A stretch of 36,861 nt of DNA from Chloroflexota bacterium (GTDB lineage: Bacteria; Chloroflexota; Anaerolineae; J102): NCBI GenBank assembly GCA_013151415.1, contig JAADII010000006.1, forward strand, positions 1 to 36,861. Direction: 5' to 3'. The translations under genes and the position numbers were made by a program. Shown here piece after piece: positions 17,388-26,612 of the stretch. The notes under the pieces are model-generated. The model saw only the letters and a program-made list of their open reading frames with translations, did not search any database and was not told where the DNA came from. Position 1 is the first letter of the stretch. Each line of letters opens with the position of its first letter.

Positions 17388-18098
17388 TTTCATCGGTATT
17401 GGCTCTGGCAAGCCGGCCACCGGGCTGTTTTGCGTTTGCTCCAACAACTGCAAAATGCGGTGCGCGGCCGCGGCCGCGCCAAAGCCGTTGTCGATGTTCA
17501 CCACGGTGACGCCGGGCGCGCAGGCCGTGAGCATGCCCAGCAGCGCGCTCAGGCCGCCAAAGTTGGCGCCATAGCCCACGCTGGTGGGAACCGCGATGAT
17601 GGGCGCGGGGATGCGACCGCCCACCACGCTGGGCAGCGCGCCCTCCATGCCCGCCACCACAATGCACACCGCGGCCTCGCGCAACACATCCTCCACCTCG
17701 AACAGGCGATGGATGCCTGCCACGCCCACGTCGCGCGCCCGCTCCACCCGATGCCCGGCCCATTCCAGGGTCAGCGCGGCCTCCTCGGCCACGGGCAGAT
17801 CGCTGGTCCCTGCGCAGGCCACGGCCGCGTAAGGCCCATCCGGTCGGGGTTCGCGTAAGCGCGGGCCAACGGTGATGAGCCGGGCCAGTTCGTGATATTG
17901 GGCCTGGGGTAGGCGTTTGCTCACGGTCGCGAAATGCTCGGCATTCGCGCGCGTGGCCAGCGCGCTGCCCGCGCGGGCGTGCATCTCGGCCAGGATATGG
18001 GCCACTTGCTCGGGCGTCTTACTCTCCGCGTACACCACTTCGGGCAAGCCATTTCGCGCCGCGCGTTCGTGATCGATTGTTGCAATGGGAAGAGTCAT
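17370..18098 (-). CDS. larB: Nickel-pincer cofactor biosynthesis protein LarB
   Basis: A PurE-like carboxylase/hydrolase. In Lactobacillus, LarB carboxylates nicotinic acid adenine dinucleotide and releases AMP, the first step to the nickel-pincer nucleotide of lactate racemase. The 242-residue product from ATG 18098 (TTG 18104 is possible) shows the PurE-like AGTSDLPVAEEAALT motif, VAGMEGALPSVVGG and VPTSVGYGANFGG, all hallmarks of LarB. It begins 2 nt after the larE stop. The last codons (E-T-M-G-R-stop) coincide with a GACGAT repeat element that also supplies the stop codon. No larC or larA is in the window. Confidence 0.92.
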   Translation of the reverse strand: MTLPIATIDHERAARNGLPEVVYAESKTPEQVAHILAEMHARAGSALATRANAEHFATVSKRLPQAQYHELARLITVGPRLREPRPDGPYAAVACAGTSDLPVAEEAALTLEWAGHRVERARDVGVAGIHRLFEVEDVLREAAVCIVVAGMEGALPSVVGGRIPAPIIAVPTSVGYGANFGGLSALLGMLTACAPGVTVVNIDNGFGAAAAAHRILQLLEQTQNSPVAGLPEPIPMKETMGR

Positions 18099-18100
18099 GT

Positions 18101-18961
18101 TCAAAGCGCCTCGTTCATACTTCCTGACCGGAAACCCTCCAAATCGAGGGTGATATAGGTGAAACCGAGGGACTTGAAAAAGCTGACGAGCTCTTGTCGC
18201 AGCATGATCAATACAGGAATTTCAGCGGTGGGAACCTCGATACGCGCGAGTTTGTCATCCTGCACGCGCACCCGCAGTTGGCGAAAGCCCCGCGCCCGCA
18301 GCCAGCCCTCGGCCCGGTCCACCCGGCTCAGTTTTTCGGGATCGATGGTCACGCCATAGGCGAAGCGGGAGGCCAGGCAAGCCATAGCCGGTTTGTCCCA
18401 CACGCTCAGGCCCAGGTCCCTGGCGGCCGCGCGCACATCGGCCTTGCGAAATCCGGCCTCTTTGAGCGGGCTGCGCACATGATGCTCGCGTCCAGCTTGC
18501 TGTCCGGGACGGAAATCGCCCACATCGTCCAGGTTGTAGCCGTCGAGCAGATAAGGCCATCCCTCTCGTTCGGCGAGATCGCTCAGTTTTTCCCACAAAT
18601 CGCTCTTGCAATAGTAACAGCGATTGAGAGGATTGGCCGCGTAGTCGGGGTTTTCCACTTCGGACGTGGCCACGAAACGATGCGGCCCGCCGATCTCCTC
18701 CACCAATCGCAGGATGTTCTCTTGTTCCCATGAGGGCAAAGAGGGCGAGATGGCCGTTACGGCCAGCGCATTGTCGCCCAATTCATCGTGGGCCACGCGC
18801 CAGAGAAAGGCGCTATCCACCCCGCCCGAAAGGGCCACGATGACTCGTCCCATCTCGCGCAACATCCCGCGCAGAAGCTCGAGCTTGGTTTGCCAGTCGC
18901 GAGTAGGGGATTCTTCGGGCCGGTCGGGGCTTTGGGTGTGTAAAGGAATGGTTTGTAACAT
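18101..18961 (-). CDS. larE: ATP-dependent sacrificial sulfur transferase LarE
   Basis: A PP-loop ATP pyrophosphatase-type enzyme (286 residues). LarE adenylates the carboxylates of the pincer precursor and donates sulfur for nickel binding. The PP-loop SGGVDSAF lies at 45-52. NRCYYCKSDLW follows, and KPAMACLASRFAYG carries the Cys in the position of the sacrificial or cluster-binding cysteine. The C-terminal half has the usual LARIEVP region. The first 20 residues are non-conserved, but AGGAA before the ATG supports this start. It lies directly upstream of larB on the same transcript. Confidence 0.92.
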   Translation of the reverse strand: MLQTIPLHTQSPDRPEESPTRDWQTKLELLRGMLREMGRVIVALSGGVDSAFLWRVAHDELGDNALAVTAISPSLPSWEQENILRLVEEIGGPHRFVATSEVENPDYAANPLNRCYYCKSDLWEKLSDLAEREGWPYLLDGYNLDDVGDFRPGQQAGREHHVRSPLKEAGFRKADVRAAARDLGLSVWDKPAMACLASRFAYGVTIDPEKLSRVDRAEGWLRARGFRQLRVRVQDDKLARIEVPTAEIPVLIMLRQELVSFFKSLGFTYITLDLEGFRSGSMNEAL

Positions 18962-19000
18962 GGCGTTCCTGTCGTAAAGGGGATTTTTTCAGCCTCGCCC

Positions 19001-19043
19001 GATTGTGAATCCGGCGACCACGCGACTAGCCGGATTCACAATC
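19001..19043. terminator. Perfect 15-bp stem-loop between recA and larE
   Basis: GATTGTGAATCCGGC (19001-19015) pairs with GCCGGATTCACAATC (19029-19043) across a 13-nt loop. It lies about 100 nt after the recA stop codon. There is no T-run on either side, so it may be a rho-independent-like 3' end without U-tract, or a mobile repeat. Confidence 0.5.
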
Positions 19044-19149
19044 AGGGGTCACGCGAACATGCCATTATTCACATTTTCCCCTGGTTCGACAAAGATCAAG
19101 CCGCCATGGGCCAGTCCTCGTAAACGGCCTCGGCTTGTTCTGACTGATG

Positions 19150-20190
19150 TTATGCCGCTTTTTCCGGCGCTGTTTCCGCTTCGGTTGTCGGGTCTGGCGG
19201 CAGCAAGCCGGCCTGCACCCTCACCAGATGATCGATGCGGTCCAGAATATCGGGGTTCTCGCGCAGGAAGCGCTTGGCGTTCTCGCGGCCCTGGGCCAGC
19301 CGCTGCCCCTCGAAGCTGTAAAACGCGCCGCGCTTGTCTACGATGCCCATGTCGGTGGCCACATCCAGCACCGACCCGGCCCTGGAAATGCCCTCGTTGA
19401 ACATGATGTCGAACTCCGCCACCTTGAACGGCGGCGCGACCTTATTCTTTTTCACGGTCGCGCGGGTGCGGTTGCCGATGGTCTCGCCGCCCGATTTGAT
19501 GGCCTGAATGCGCCGGATGTCCAGCCGCACCGAAGCATAGAACTTCAGCGCCATGCCGCCGCTGGTGGTCTCGGGATTGCCGAACATGACGCCGATCTTC
19601 TGACGCAATTGGTTGGTGAAGATCATGATCGCGTTCGACTGCTTGATGGCGCCGCTGAGCTTGCGCAGGGCCTGGCTCATGAGTCGCGCCTGCAAGCCCA
19701 TATGACTATCGCCCATTTCGCCCTCGATCTCCGCGCGCGGAACCAGCGCGGCCACCGAATCGATCACCACCACATCCATCGCGCCCGAGCGGATCAACGC
19801 CTCCGCGATTTCCAACGCCTGTTCGCCCGTATCCGGCTGCGAGATATAAAGATTATCCACATTCACGCCGATTTTGGCCGCGTAGGCCGGGTCCAACGCG
19901 TGCTCCACGTCGATGAACGCGCAGATGCCATCTCGCTTCTGCGCCTCCGCGATGACGTGCAAACAGAGCGTCGTCTTGCCCGACGACTCCGGCCCATAGA
20001 TTTCGACCACGCGGCCACGCGGCAGACCGCCCACGCCCAAAGCAATATCCAGAGAAAGCGCGCCCGTGGGGATGGCGTCCACCTCCATACTGGTGGCCTC
20101 GCCCAATTTCATAATCGATCCCTCGCCAAACCGCTTGTTGAGATTGGCGATGGTCGTTTCCAGCGCCTGCGCTTTGCCGTTCGCGCTCAT
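19150..20190 (-). CDS. recA: Recombinase RecA
   Basis: The DNA strand-exchange protein and SOS co-protease; 346 residues from ATG 20190, chosen for AGGAG upstream. The Walker [10 protein letters not shown] lies at 66-74 at the same place as in E. coli Rec[13 protein letters not shown] is the Walker B strand, and [20 protein letters not shown] contains the L2 loop. The C-terminus ends in an acidic/Ala-rich tail ([12 protein letters not shown]). Monocistronic, with a 15-bp stem-loop downstream and paired direct repeats upstream. Confidence 0.98.
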   Translation of the reverse strand: MSANGKAQALETTIANLNKRFGEGSIMKLGEATSMEVDAIPTGALSLDIALGVGGLPRGRVVEIYGPESSGKTTLCLHVIAEAQKRDGICAFIDVEHALDPAYAAKIGVNVDNLYISQPDTGEQALEIAEALIRSGAMDVVVIDSVAALVPRAEIEGEMGDSHMGLQARLMSQALRKLSGAIKQSNAIMIFTNQLRQKIGVMFGNPETTSGGMALKFYASVRLDIRRIQAIKSGGETIGNRTRATVKKNKVAPPFKVAEFDIMFNEGISRAGSVLDVATDMGIVDKRGAFYSFEGQRLAQGRENAKRFLRENPDILDRIDHLVRVQAGLLPPDPTTEAETAPEKAA

Positions 20191-20255
20191 ATGCTTGCTC
20201 CTGTGTTGAAAAGTGAATCGCGGCTTTCCCAAAAACGCTGTGACGCAAACTCTGA

Positions 20256-20283
20256 CACGAATTTAGCGAACTATCACGAATTT
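20256..20283. promoter_or_regulatory. Two direct 9-bp repeats upstream of recA
   Basis: CACGAATTT at 20256-20264 and again at 20275-20283, 19 nt apart (about two helical turns), 66-93 nt before the recA ATG. The spacing suits a regulator site. It does not match the E. coli or Bacillus LexA box. Confidence 0.35.
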
Positions 20284-20465
20284 CTAACTCGCTTTCTTGG
20301 CGGAATTCATGTGGTTCGCCTGGGAAAAGACAGCACCTGAAGGGGGCTGCTTATGCGCGAAAAAGCTCAGAAAAGATCAGTGAAAATCCATCAAATCTGC
20401 GTCATCTGCGTTCCAATGAAATTCAGTTGGCGCCCATGATAGCACTGATGTTCTAATTTGTCAAA

Positions 20466-21815
20466 TCACACTTGAGCAAAACGGCGAATAAGCTCGACCA
20501 AATAAACGATATTGCGGAAATAATCCTCCAGGCGAATGTTTTCATTGGGCGCGTGCATATTCACGCCCGAATAAATCACGCCCACCGTGACCGCATCCAT
20601 GCCCAGGCCCTGGGCCAGAGGATACATGGGCCCGCTGCCGCCGTGCGAGGGATAAACCACCGGCTCGTGGCCGTAAACCTCTCGCGCCACCTCGACGGCC
20701 GTCTGCACAATCCGCGCTTCCGGATTCGAGCGCGCGGCCTCCATCGCGCTGCGCGGGATGATCTCGATGTCCGTAAAGCCGCGGCGGTCCAGATGCGCGC
20801 GCAAAAGCTGAATGACCAGATCCGCCGTGAGGTCGGGCACGAGGCGAAAATCCAGCTTCACCGACGCTTCAGAGGGCAACACCGTCTTCTGCCCCTCCTC
20901 GATGAAGCCCGAGCGGAAACCGCAGATGGTGCAGGTGGGGCTATAGAGAAAACGCTTGAGCGCTTCGCGGTCATCGATGCCGCCGATGAACTCGGAAACG
21001 CCCCAGGCCGCCTTCAATTTGTCGCCGTCGAAGGGGATCGCATCGAGATAGGCTTCCTCCACCGGCGTGATCGCGCGCACATGCTCTTGAAACCCGTCGA
21101 TGATGATGCGATCGTCCGGGTCTTTCAGCGTGTTCAGCGCCCACACCAGTCGCCAGGCCGGGTTGGGAACGATGGGCGCGTAGGCCGAGTGAAGGTCGGT
21201 GTTGGCCCCGCGGGCGCGCAGTTCCAGATATTGGATGCCCTTGACGCCCAGATAAAACGTATAGCGTTCGTTGGCGTCGAAGCCGCCCGACTCCCAAAGA
21301 CAACCGTCCGAGCGCAGTTCGTCGGCATGGGCCTGGGCCAGGGGCGCGAGATGAGGGCTGCCCACCTCCTCTTCGCCCTCGATGAAAAACTTAAAACGCA
21401 AGGGCAAATCGCCGTACACGGCCCGATAGGTCTCGATGGCGTGAATTCGGGCCATGAAATCCCCTTTATCGTCCGAGACCCCGCGCGCAAACAGCTTGCC
21501 CTCGCGCACGGTCGGTTCGAAGGGCGGCGAGTCCCACAGTTCCAGAGGGTCCGCGGGCTGCACATCGTAATGGCTATACGAGAGCAAGCTGCGTTCGCCT
21601 TCGCCCGCCTCGGCCCACACAATGGGCGGCCCATCCTCCACAGGCCAATAGGTCACATCACACCCCGCGCGCTCGAGGCGCGCTTGCAACCATGCCGCCA
21701 TCTCGGCCAGCGGCTCTTCCTGCTCTGAAACCGAAGGAATGCGACAGGCTTCCATCAGCTCGGCCAAAAACTCGTTGCGATGCTCATTCACATATTGTCG
21801 GATGCGCTCATCCAT
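20466..21815 (-). CDS. M20-family dipeptidase
   Basis: A zinc metallopeptidase of the M20/ArgE-DapE-CPG2 group, dipeptidase (CNDP/PepV-like) branch, 449 residues from ATG 21815 (AAAGGAG upstream). The metal-binding motifs are SYSHYDVQPAD (first His and adjacent Asp), RGVSDDKGD (bridging Asp), EGEEEVGSP (catalytic Glu and ligand Glu) and the late His in YPSHGGSGPMYP. An inserted lid/dimerisation domain lies between about residues 185 and 340. It likely hydrolyses dipeptides or acyl-amino acids in the cytoplasm. It has its own promoter and no partners. Confidence 0.93.
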   Translation of the reverse strand: MDERIRQYVNEHRNEFLAELMEACRIPSVSEQEEPLAEMAAWLQARLERAGCDVTYWPVEDGPPIVWAEAGEGERSLLSYSHYDVQPADPLELWDSPPFEPTVREGKLFARGVSDDKGDFMARIHAIETYRAVYGDLPLRFKFFIEGEEEVGSPHLAPLAQAHADELRSDGCLWESGGFDANERYTFYLGVKGIQYLELRARGANTDLHSAYAPIVPNPAWRLVWALNTLKDPDDRIIIDGFQEHVRAITPVEEAYLDAIPFDGDKLKAAWGVSEFIGGIDDREALKRFLYSPTCTICGFRSGFIEEGQKTVLPSEASVKLDFRLVPDLTADLVIQLLRAHLDRRGFTDIEIIPRSAMEAARSNPEARIVQTAVEVAREVYGHEPVVYPSHGGSGPMYPLAQGLGMDAVTVGVIYSGVNMHAPNENIRLEDYFRNIVYLVELIRRFAQV

Positions 21816-21849
21816 GAACAAGTCTCCTTTGACATTTTACATTTTCGAC

Positions 21850-21878
21850 ACTATATCAACCTGATGACAGCTTGTCAA
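21850..21878 (-). promoter_or_regulatory. Sigma-70-like promoter of the M20 dipeptidase gene
   Basis: On the minus strand TTGACA (21878-21873), a 17-nt spacer and TATAGT (21855-21850). The predicted transcript starts close to 21843, about 28 nt before the ATG, just upstream of the AAAGGAG site. Confidence 0.7.
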
Positions 21879-21927
21879 TATACGAACGCGCATCGGGTTC
21901 GTTTCAAAATGGGGGCGCGTTCATAGG

Positions 21928-22026
21928 CGTTATTGCGAGACCGTAGGCCGAAGCCCCCAACGTCCATGTGGACGCTGCTATGAGCGTTGGCGATGGCTTC
22001 GGGGCTGACGCCCCCTCGCAATGACG
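21928..22026. repeat. REP-like palindromic element
   Basis: The ends are CGTTATTGCGAG and CTCGCAATGACG, inverted and differing at one base. Inside, GAAGCC/GGCTTC and CCAACG/CGTTGG also pair, so the 99-nt unit can fold into a long cruciform. The GTCATTGCGAG word recurs as a half-copy near 25332. This layout is typical of dispersed non-coding REP or MITE-like elements. Confidence 0.6.
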
Positions 22027-22247
22027 TGCAGCTTTTTGCCCCGAAATCGAACGCACCCCCCGCGCATCCACAAATGGAAATCGCGATTTTGCATCGATTT
22101 TTGGCGACAAACCCCTATTCTTTGAATAAAATATGCGAGTCGCTTATCAAAAACGTGCGACTCGCTCATCACGTGATGTCAAGAAACGTCGAATGCGCAT
22201 GTTGAACGCCCATAGTCGTTTTGCCACGCCATTCTCAGCAGCAATCG

Positions 22248-22814
22248 TCACGTCACTGCTGCGCTGGCGGGCATAAAAATACGGGCAAACTCCGCGCCCG
22301 CGCGCAAAGCAGCGATGTTGGCGTCCAGCAGGTGGTAATGACGTTTGGGCAGGTGGTCGCGTAAGGCCTGTTCGACCTGTTCCAAAGGCAACAAATCTGT
22401 GGCCTCGAGCAATGCGCCCAACATAACCACGTTGGCCAGGCGTTGTGAGCCATGCTCCTGAGCCATGTCATTGGCCGGGACCACCAGGGTCTCGATATCG
22501 GTGCGGCGGATGGGGCGCTTGACCAGCGAGCCATTCACCACCAACAGACCGCCTGATTTAACCAGCGGTTCATATTTGTCAGTGGAAGGCAAGTTCATGG
22601 CCACCACCATATCGGGATTTCGCACCAATGGCGAGCCAATGGGTTCATCACCCACGACCACCGTGCAGTGGGCCGTGCCTCCGCGCATCTCCGGGCCATA
22701 GGATGGGATCCACGTCACGTGCAGCCCCGCGTCCGCGGCCGCATAGGTGAGCAACTGGCCGGCAAATAGCGCGCCTTGCCCACCAAACCCTGCAAAAATA
22801 ATGGAATGTTCCAT
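22248..22814 (-). CDS. korC: 2-oxoacid:ferredoxin oxidoreductase, gamma subunit
   Basis: The gamma domain/subunit of a 2-oxoacid:acceptor oxidoreductase, 188 residues from ATG 22814 (GGAGG upstream). The N-terminus [26 protein letters not shown] is the glycine-rich signature of the family, followed by [16 protein letters not shown], a hallmark of the Kor/Vor gamma chain. The gene follows the beta gene with an ATG 12 nt past its stop codon. Whether the complex uses 2-oxoglutarate or branched-chain 2-oxoacids cannot be decided from sequence alone. Confidence 0.88.
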   Translation of the reverse strand: MEHSIIFAGFGGQGALFAGQLLTYAAADAGLHVTWIPSYGPEMRGGTAHCTVVVGDEPIGSPLVRNPDMVVAMNLPSTDKYEPLVKSGGLLVVNGSLVKRPIRRTDIETLVVPANDMAQEHGSQRLANVVMLGALLEATDLLPLEQVEQALRDHLPKRHYHLLDANIAALRAGAEFARIFMPASAAVT

Positions 22815-22825
22815 ATTTGACCTCC

Positions 22826-23647
22826 TCACTTGCTTTGTTTCAGCGCTTCATGAACCTTCAATTCTCCCAAAGGGAAGATGGGAATCATGCGATCGCGGAT
22901 GAAATCCAACGACTCGACGGGTCCCAAATGCCAGTTTGTGGGGCAACTACTCAAAATTTCGACGATTCCCAGCCCTAAATTCTTCAATTGGGCCTCGAAG
23001 GCTAACCGAATGGCTTTTTTTGTCTTGCGGATTTCGGCCACCGAATGCATGGAGCGTCTGGCCGCATAGGCCACGCCAGGCATAATGGCCAACATTTCAG
23101 TGATATGCATGGGGTAACCCTGCGACTGAATGTCGCGGCCAAAAGGCGAAGAGGTGGTGACCATGCCCGGCGGCGTAGTGGGCGCCATCTGACCGCCGGT
23201 CATGCCATAAACCGCATTGTTGACAAAAATGACGGTTAAATTTTCACCACGGCCGGCTGCATGCAATATTTCGTTGCCGCCGATGGACGCCAGATCGCCG
23301 TCGCCTTGATAGGTGAAAATGATATGATTGGGCATGACCCGCTTCAGCCCCGTAGCCATGGCCGGCGCGCGACCGTGCGCGGCCTCGCAACCATCCACAT
23401 TGAAATATTCATACGCGAACACTGCACACCCCACCGGCGCCACGCCAATGGTGCGCTCCCGCACGCCCAACTCATCGATAACCTCGGCGATAAGACGGTG
23501 GATGATCCCATGGGTGCAGCCCGGGCAATAATGGGTGTGCGCGTCGGTCAGAGATTCCGGTTTTTTGTAGACAACTTGCATTTCTTCCAGCCGCGGAAGA
23601 GACGGCATGGATTTTGCTTGAGTGGTGGAAACTTGGGTTACTGTCAT
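22826..23647 (-). CDS. korB: 2-oxoacid:ferredoxin oxidoreductase, beta subunit (TPP)
   Basis: The thiamine-diphosphate-binding subunit, 273 residues. It has the CPGC motif (Cys41-Cys44) and the TPP/Mg2+ motif [14 protein letters not shown]...FVNN. Two further Cys-containing stretches (VGCAV, SSCPTNW) are usual for the beta chain and support [4Fe-4S] binding. CGGAGG precedes the ATG. The enzyme decarboxylates a 2-oxoacid oxidatively to an acyl-CoA, reducing ferredoxin. It lies 102 nt downstream of the alpha gene in the same operon. Confidence 0.9.
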   Translation of the reverse strand: MTVTQVSTTQAKSMPSLPRLEEMQVVYKKPESLTDAHTHYCPGCTHGIIHRLIAEVIDELGVRERTIGVAPVGCAVFAYEYFNVDGCEAAHGRAPAMATGLKRVMPNHIIFTYQGDGDLASIGGNEILHAAGRGENLTVIFVNNAVYGMTGGQMAPTTPPGMVTTSSPFGRDIQSQGYPMHITEMLAIMPGVAYAARRSMHSVAEIRKTKKAIRLAFEAQLKNLGLGIVEILSSCPTNWHLGPVESLDFIRDRMIPIFPLGELKVHEALKQSK

Positions 23648-23749
23648 AGATCGCCTCCGATGATGGGTTCGTGTCCGTATGGCATCCTTTACCGCAGCAA
23701 AAGCGAACGCCTTCTGACAAAAAACTGTAATACAAACATCCTTTATGCT

Positions 23750-24850
23750 CTATGCAAAAGCCATTTCACGTTTATGACCATTTTGTCCATTTCCGCTCGC
23801 ATCCAAAGCTTCCAATACGGGAAGAATGTCGTCGGGCAGGGGAATCACGCCTCCCATGCGTCCCGTGAAGTGCACAGGGACTCGTTGGGCCGCAATGCGT
23901 TTCACATCTTCCAACATCTGGCCTGCGTTCATTTCCACCACCAGAATGTCTTTGACGCGACCCTGCGCGATTAACGCATCCAATTCTTTCTCTGGGTAAG
24001 GCCAAAGCGTAATGGGGCGGAAGAGACCCGCTTTCATCCCGTTGGCCCGCGCTTGTCGCACGGCCGACTTTGCAATGCGGCCCACCGTGCCAAAAGCGAC
24101 GATAAGATGCTCAGCGTCGTCGGCCATGAAGGTTTCATAACGCACTTCATTGGCGGCGATGCGCTGCAGCTTTTCTTGCAAACGCAGATTGACCGCCTCC
24201 AACTTATCCGCTCCCAGATAAAGAGAAGTGATGATACGCGGAGGCCGGTCTTTCGCGCCCCTGAGCGCCCAATCGGGTCGCTTCTCAGGCCATTCCTTAA
24301 AAGGCGGCATTTCCACCGGCTCCATCATCTGTCCCAGGCTGCCATCGCCCAACAATGTGACGATGGTGCGATATTTGAAGGCCAGATCGAATGCGATCTG
24401 CATTAAATCGACGGCTTCTTGAATGGTGGAAGGGGCCAACACGATGGCATGGAAATCGCCATGCCCGACGGTTTTGGTCATAAGAAAATAATCGCCCTGA
24501 CTGGGTTGGATATTGCCCAGCCCAGGACCGCCGCGCATGATGTTCACCAACACCACAGGCACTTCACTGGCCGCAATGTAACTCAGCCCCTCTTGCATCA
24601 GGCTGATGCCTGGCGACGAAGAAGACGTCATCACGCGAACGCCAGCGCAGGCGGCGCCATAAACCATGTTGATAGCCCCAATCTCGCTTTCGGCCTGTAG
24701 AAATGCGAGACCGAGTTCGACCATGCGCCGTGACATGTATTCCAGTAATTCGGTCTGAGGAGTGATGGGATAGCCAAAAAACGCCTCAACCCCGGCGCGA
24801 ATTGCGGCCTCGGCCAATGCCTCGTTGCCTTTCCATAATTCTTTTGTCAT
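23750..24850 (-). CDS. korA: 2-oxoacid:ferredoxin oxidoreductase, alpha subunit
   Basis: The alpha (pyrimidine-binding) subunit, 366 residues. The start [39 protein letters not shown] is the family N-terminus. The motifs [18 protein letters not shown] and [17 protein letters not shown] are conserved in Kor/Vor alpha chains. The C-terminal domain carries the [23 protein letters not shown] segment. AAGGAGG precedes the ATG. It follows the ferredoxin-like delta gene by 15 nt. The 2-oxoglutarate reading is supported by icd and sdh in the window, but the 3-methyl-2-oxobutanoate (VorB) alternative is close. Confidence 0.9.
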   Translation of the reverse strand: MTKELWKGNEALAEAAIRAGVEAFFGYPITPQTELLEYMSRRMVELGLAFLQAESEIGAINMVYGAACAGVRVMTSSSSPGISLMQEGLSYIAASEVPVVLVNIMRGGPGLGNIQPSQGDYFLMTKTVGHGDFHAIVLAPSTIQEAVDLMQIAFDLAFKYRTIVTLLGDGSLGQMMEPVEMPPFKEWPEKRPDWALRGAKDRPPRIITSLYLGADKLEAVNLRLQEKLQRIAANEVRYETFMADDAEHLIVAFGTVGRIAKSAVRQARANGMKAGLFRPITLWPYPEKELDALIAQGRVKDILVVEMNAGQMLEDVKRIAAQRVPVHFTGRMGGVIPLPDDILPVLEALDASGNGQNGHKREMAFA

Positions 24851-24865
24851 GGTCTCCCTCCTTGC

Positions 24866-25111
24866 TCATGCCGCCCGCATTCGAGCGGCCTTGGGCATGC
24901 GATAAACGGTGAACACAACATCAGGACAGACCACCGCGCACACGCCACAACCTGTGCAGAAGTTTTCATCCTCGTCCAGCCTCACCGGACGATATCCGCG
25001 GGCGTTGTACGCATCATCAAGATGAAGAACGTGTTGCGGGCAAGCCGTCACACACAGCTCGCACCCCTTGCATCGATCCCGGTCGATGACCACTGTGCCT
25101 CTTGCTGCCAT
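24866..25111 (-). CDS. korD: 2-oxoacid:ferredoxin oxidoreductase, delta (2x[4Fe-4S]) subunit
   Basis: An 81-residue ferredoxin-like polypeptide with two [4Fe-4S] motifs, CKGCELCVTACP (14-25) and CTGCGVCAVVCP. It is the delta subunit that receives electrons and passes them to the diffusible ferredoxin. First gene of the four-gene set korDABC. GAGG lies before the ATG. Confidence 0.9.
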   Translation of the reverse strand: MAARGTVVIDRDRCKGCELCVTACPQHVLHLDDAYNARGYRPVRLDEDENFCTGCGVCAVVCPDVVFTVYRMPKAARMRAA

Positions 25112-25361
25112 ATGTTTTACCTCGTCTTATGAAATATATTAAGATTGTTCATGCAAAAACCCCATCGGACAACGTGTCGAACCTCCCCCCGGACAGTAAC
25201 GGGCGGCGCGATGAACACGAAGCGGGACGGGGTCGCGAGCGCATCGTCGTTGATGCCATTCTACTCATAGCACCATTATTGCACAGCATTTGTTCGAGCG
25301 GTATGATCTAGAACAGGATTCAGGCGCGTCATGCGTCATTGCGAAGTATGACGGTGATGCG

Positions 25362-26612
25362 TCAATCGAGTTCAAGCCATTGCGCCAGCGTATTCTTCCG
25401 TTGAGCCAGTTGGCCTACAGCTTTTTCTCCGCGCAGTAGACGAAGCACATTCGCGGCGTTGCGCCGGAGCATCTCCCACCAGCGCCGAGGATAGGTGAAA
25501 TACAATCGATAGGACGCCGACGGAACCCCATACGCCTTGGACATGCGCGAGCGAGAAGGGAAAAACATGCGCCAGAGGTGACCAAGAAGCTGGGGCGGAG
25601 AGCGCCCCACTTCGAGCAGCCGCGCCACATTGCCGGATAGGCGTTTATTGGTTTGTTTGGAGGTGAAAATCTGCTCTCTGGCCGCGTCGAGAAGGAGGGG
25701 CGATATGCCCTCCGGTTGCAGAGCGTCTATCAGACCGTCGGGTGGGGTCGCGCCGACCAGGTCCTGCGCCAACAAAAGCGCCAAAGCCGCGCCGCGCCGC
25801 CATCCCCAGCGCACAGCCCGCTCTCGGACCGCCTCCCAATCAAGTTCACGCTCGAAATGACGGATCGCCGCAGCCAGGTCACAAGACGGTCGCAGCCCGA
25901 ATTCGAACCGATGCTGGTAGGAAGTGTGCAAACAGAGGTGCAGTATCAAGTCTTCGGGGCTGAGCGCGAGCGCATCGACTCCGGCCAGGTTGACGGGCCT
26001 GGCTCGATCCCATAGTTCCCGCACATCGATGTGGTAGGCGTATTGCGGCGCGGTGATGTTCCAGTGCAACTCAACCGAGGCTTTTCCCTCCTGAACATAA
26101 CGCGTCAGATGATGACTCCATGCCAGGTCGCTTTCGAGTACGTAGGCCTTTCGTGGATAATAGCCCAGATCGCTCAAGACGTTTGCGGCCTGAGCCATGT
26201 TTTGTCTGGGCGCGAGCAGATCGATGTCGTTCATCTCGCGCAGCCCAATTTGCTCGTATACAGCCGAAGCCAGATAAAGTCCCTTGAGCGCGATGATAGG
26301 AATGTCGGCTTCTTGCATGGATAAAGCCATACGCCGAAACTCGGCGCTGAGTCGCAGATTTCGGAAAGTGTTGCGGCGATATGCATCTTCCAACCGATCT
26401 ACGATGGTTTTGGGCGCGGCATCAACCAGATTTTTTTCACGCAGTCGATGATAGAGCAGAGGACGCACCCGTTGCTCCGCGGCCAATTGCAGCAAGGCGT
26501 CCCAATCGGATGCGGTCAAGCGCCTCACCTCGGCCGCGGACACCCTTCCCGGCTGCTGATGCAGGCAGGCGAGAAGGATGGAGATGATATGCTGGTCGGT
26601 TGGGCTGTTCAC
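25362..26612 (-). CDS. Lasso cluster nucleotidyltransferase-family protein
   Basis: A 416-residue protein of the uncharacterised nucleotidyltransferase family (NTP_transf_5 type), from a GTG at 26612 that overlaps the ABC exporter stop (GTGA). The core motif IIALKGLYLASAVYEQIGLREMNDIDLLA holds the Lys-Gly loop (110-111) and an N-D-I-D pair (Asp129, Asp131) in the position of the metal-binding acidic residues of the Pol-beta fold. Members of this family recur in lasso clusters that also have a kinase, but their role is unproven. Adding a nucleotide to the product, or a self-immunity role, are both possible. It is the last gene of the lasso operon. Confidence 0.82.
   Translation of the reverse strand: MNSPTDQHIISILLACLHQQPGRVSAAEVRRLTASDWDALLQLAAEQRVRPLLYHRLREKNLVDAAPKTIVDRLEDAYRRNTFRNLRLSAEFRRMALSMQEADIPIIALKGLYLASAVYEQIGLREMNDIDLLAPRQNMAQAANVLSDLGYYPRKAYVLESDLAWSHHLTRYVQEGKASVELHWNITAPQYAYHIDVRELWDRARPVNLAGVDALALSPEDLILHLCLHTSYQHRFEFGLRPSCDLAAAIRHFERELDWEAVRERAVRWGWRRGAALALLLAQDLVGATPPDGLIDALQPEGISPLLLDAAREQIFTSKQTNKRLSGNVARLLEVGRSPPQLLGHLWRMFFPSRSRMSKAYGVPSASYRLYFTYPRRWWEMLRRNAANVLRLLRGEKAVGQLAQRKNTLAQWLELD

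Larger units (their letters stand above)
21816..22247. other. Intergenic region with a palindromic repeat element
   Basis: About 430 nt between the dipeptidase start and the end of the oxidoreductase gamma gene. It holds the dipeptidase promoter and a REP-like element at 21928-22026. From 22030 to 22247 I see no gene. Confidence 0.6.

Noticed and set aside
19147-20340. 397-residue plus-strand ORF opposite recA
   Set aside because: It is an antisense shadow of a highly biased GC-rich gene; recA on the other strand has clear motifs and a ribosome site.
20190-20350. Classical LexA boxes upstream of recA
   Set aside because: Neither the E. coli CTG-N10-CAG nor the Bacillus CGAAC-N4-GTTCG motif is present.
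20472-21728. 418-residue plus-strand ORF opposite the M20 dipeptidase
   Set aside because: Antisense shadow with no recognisable motif.
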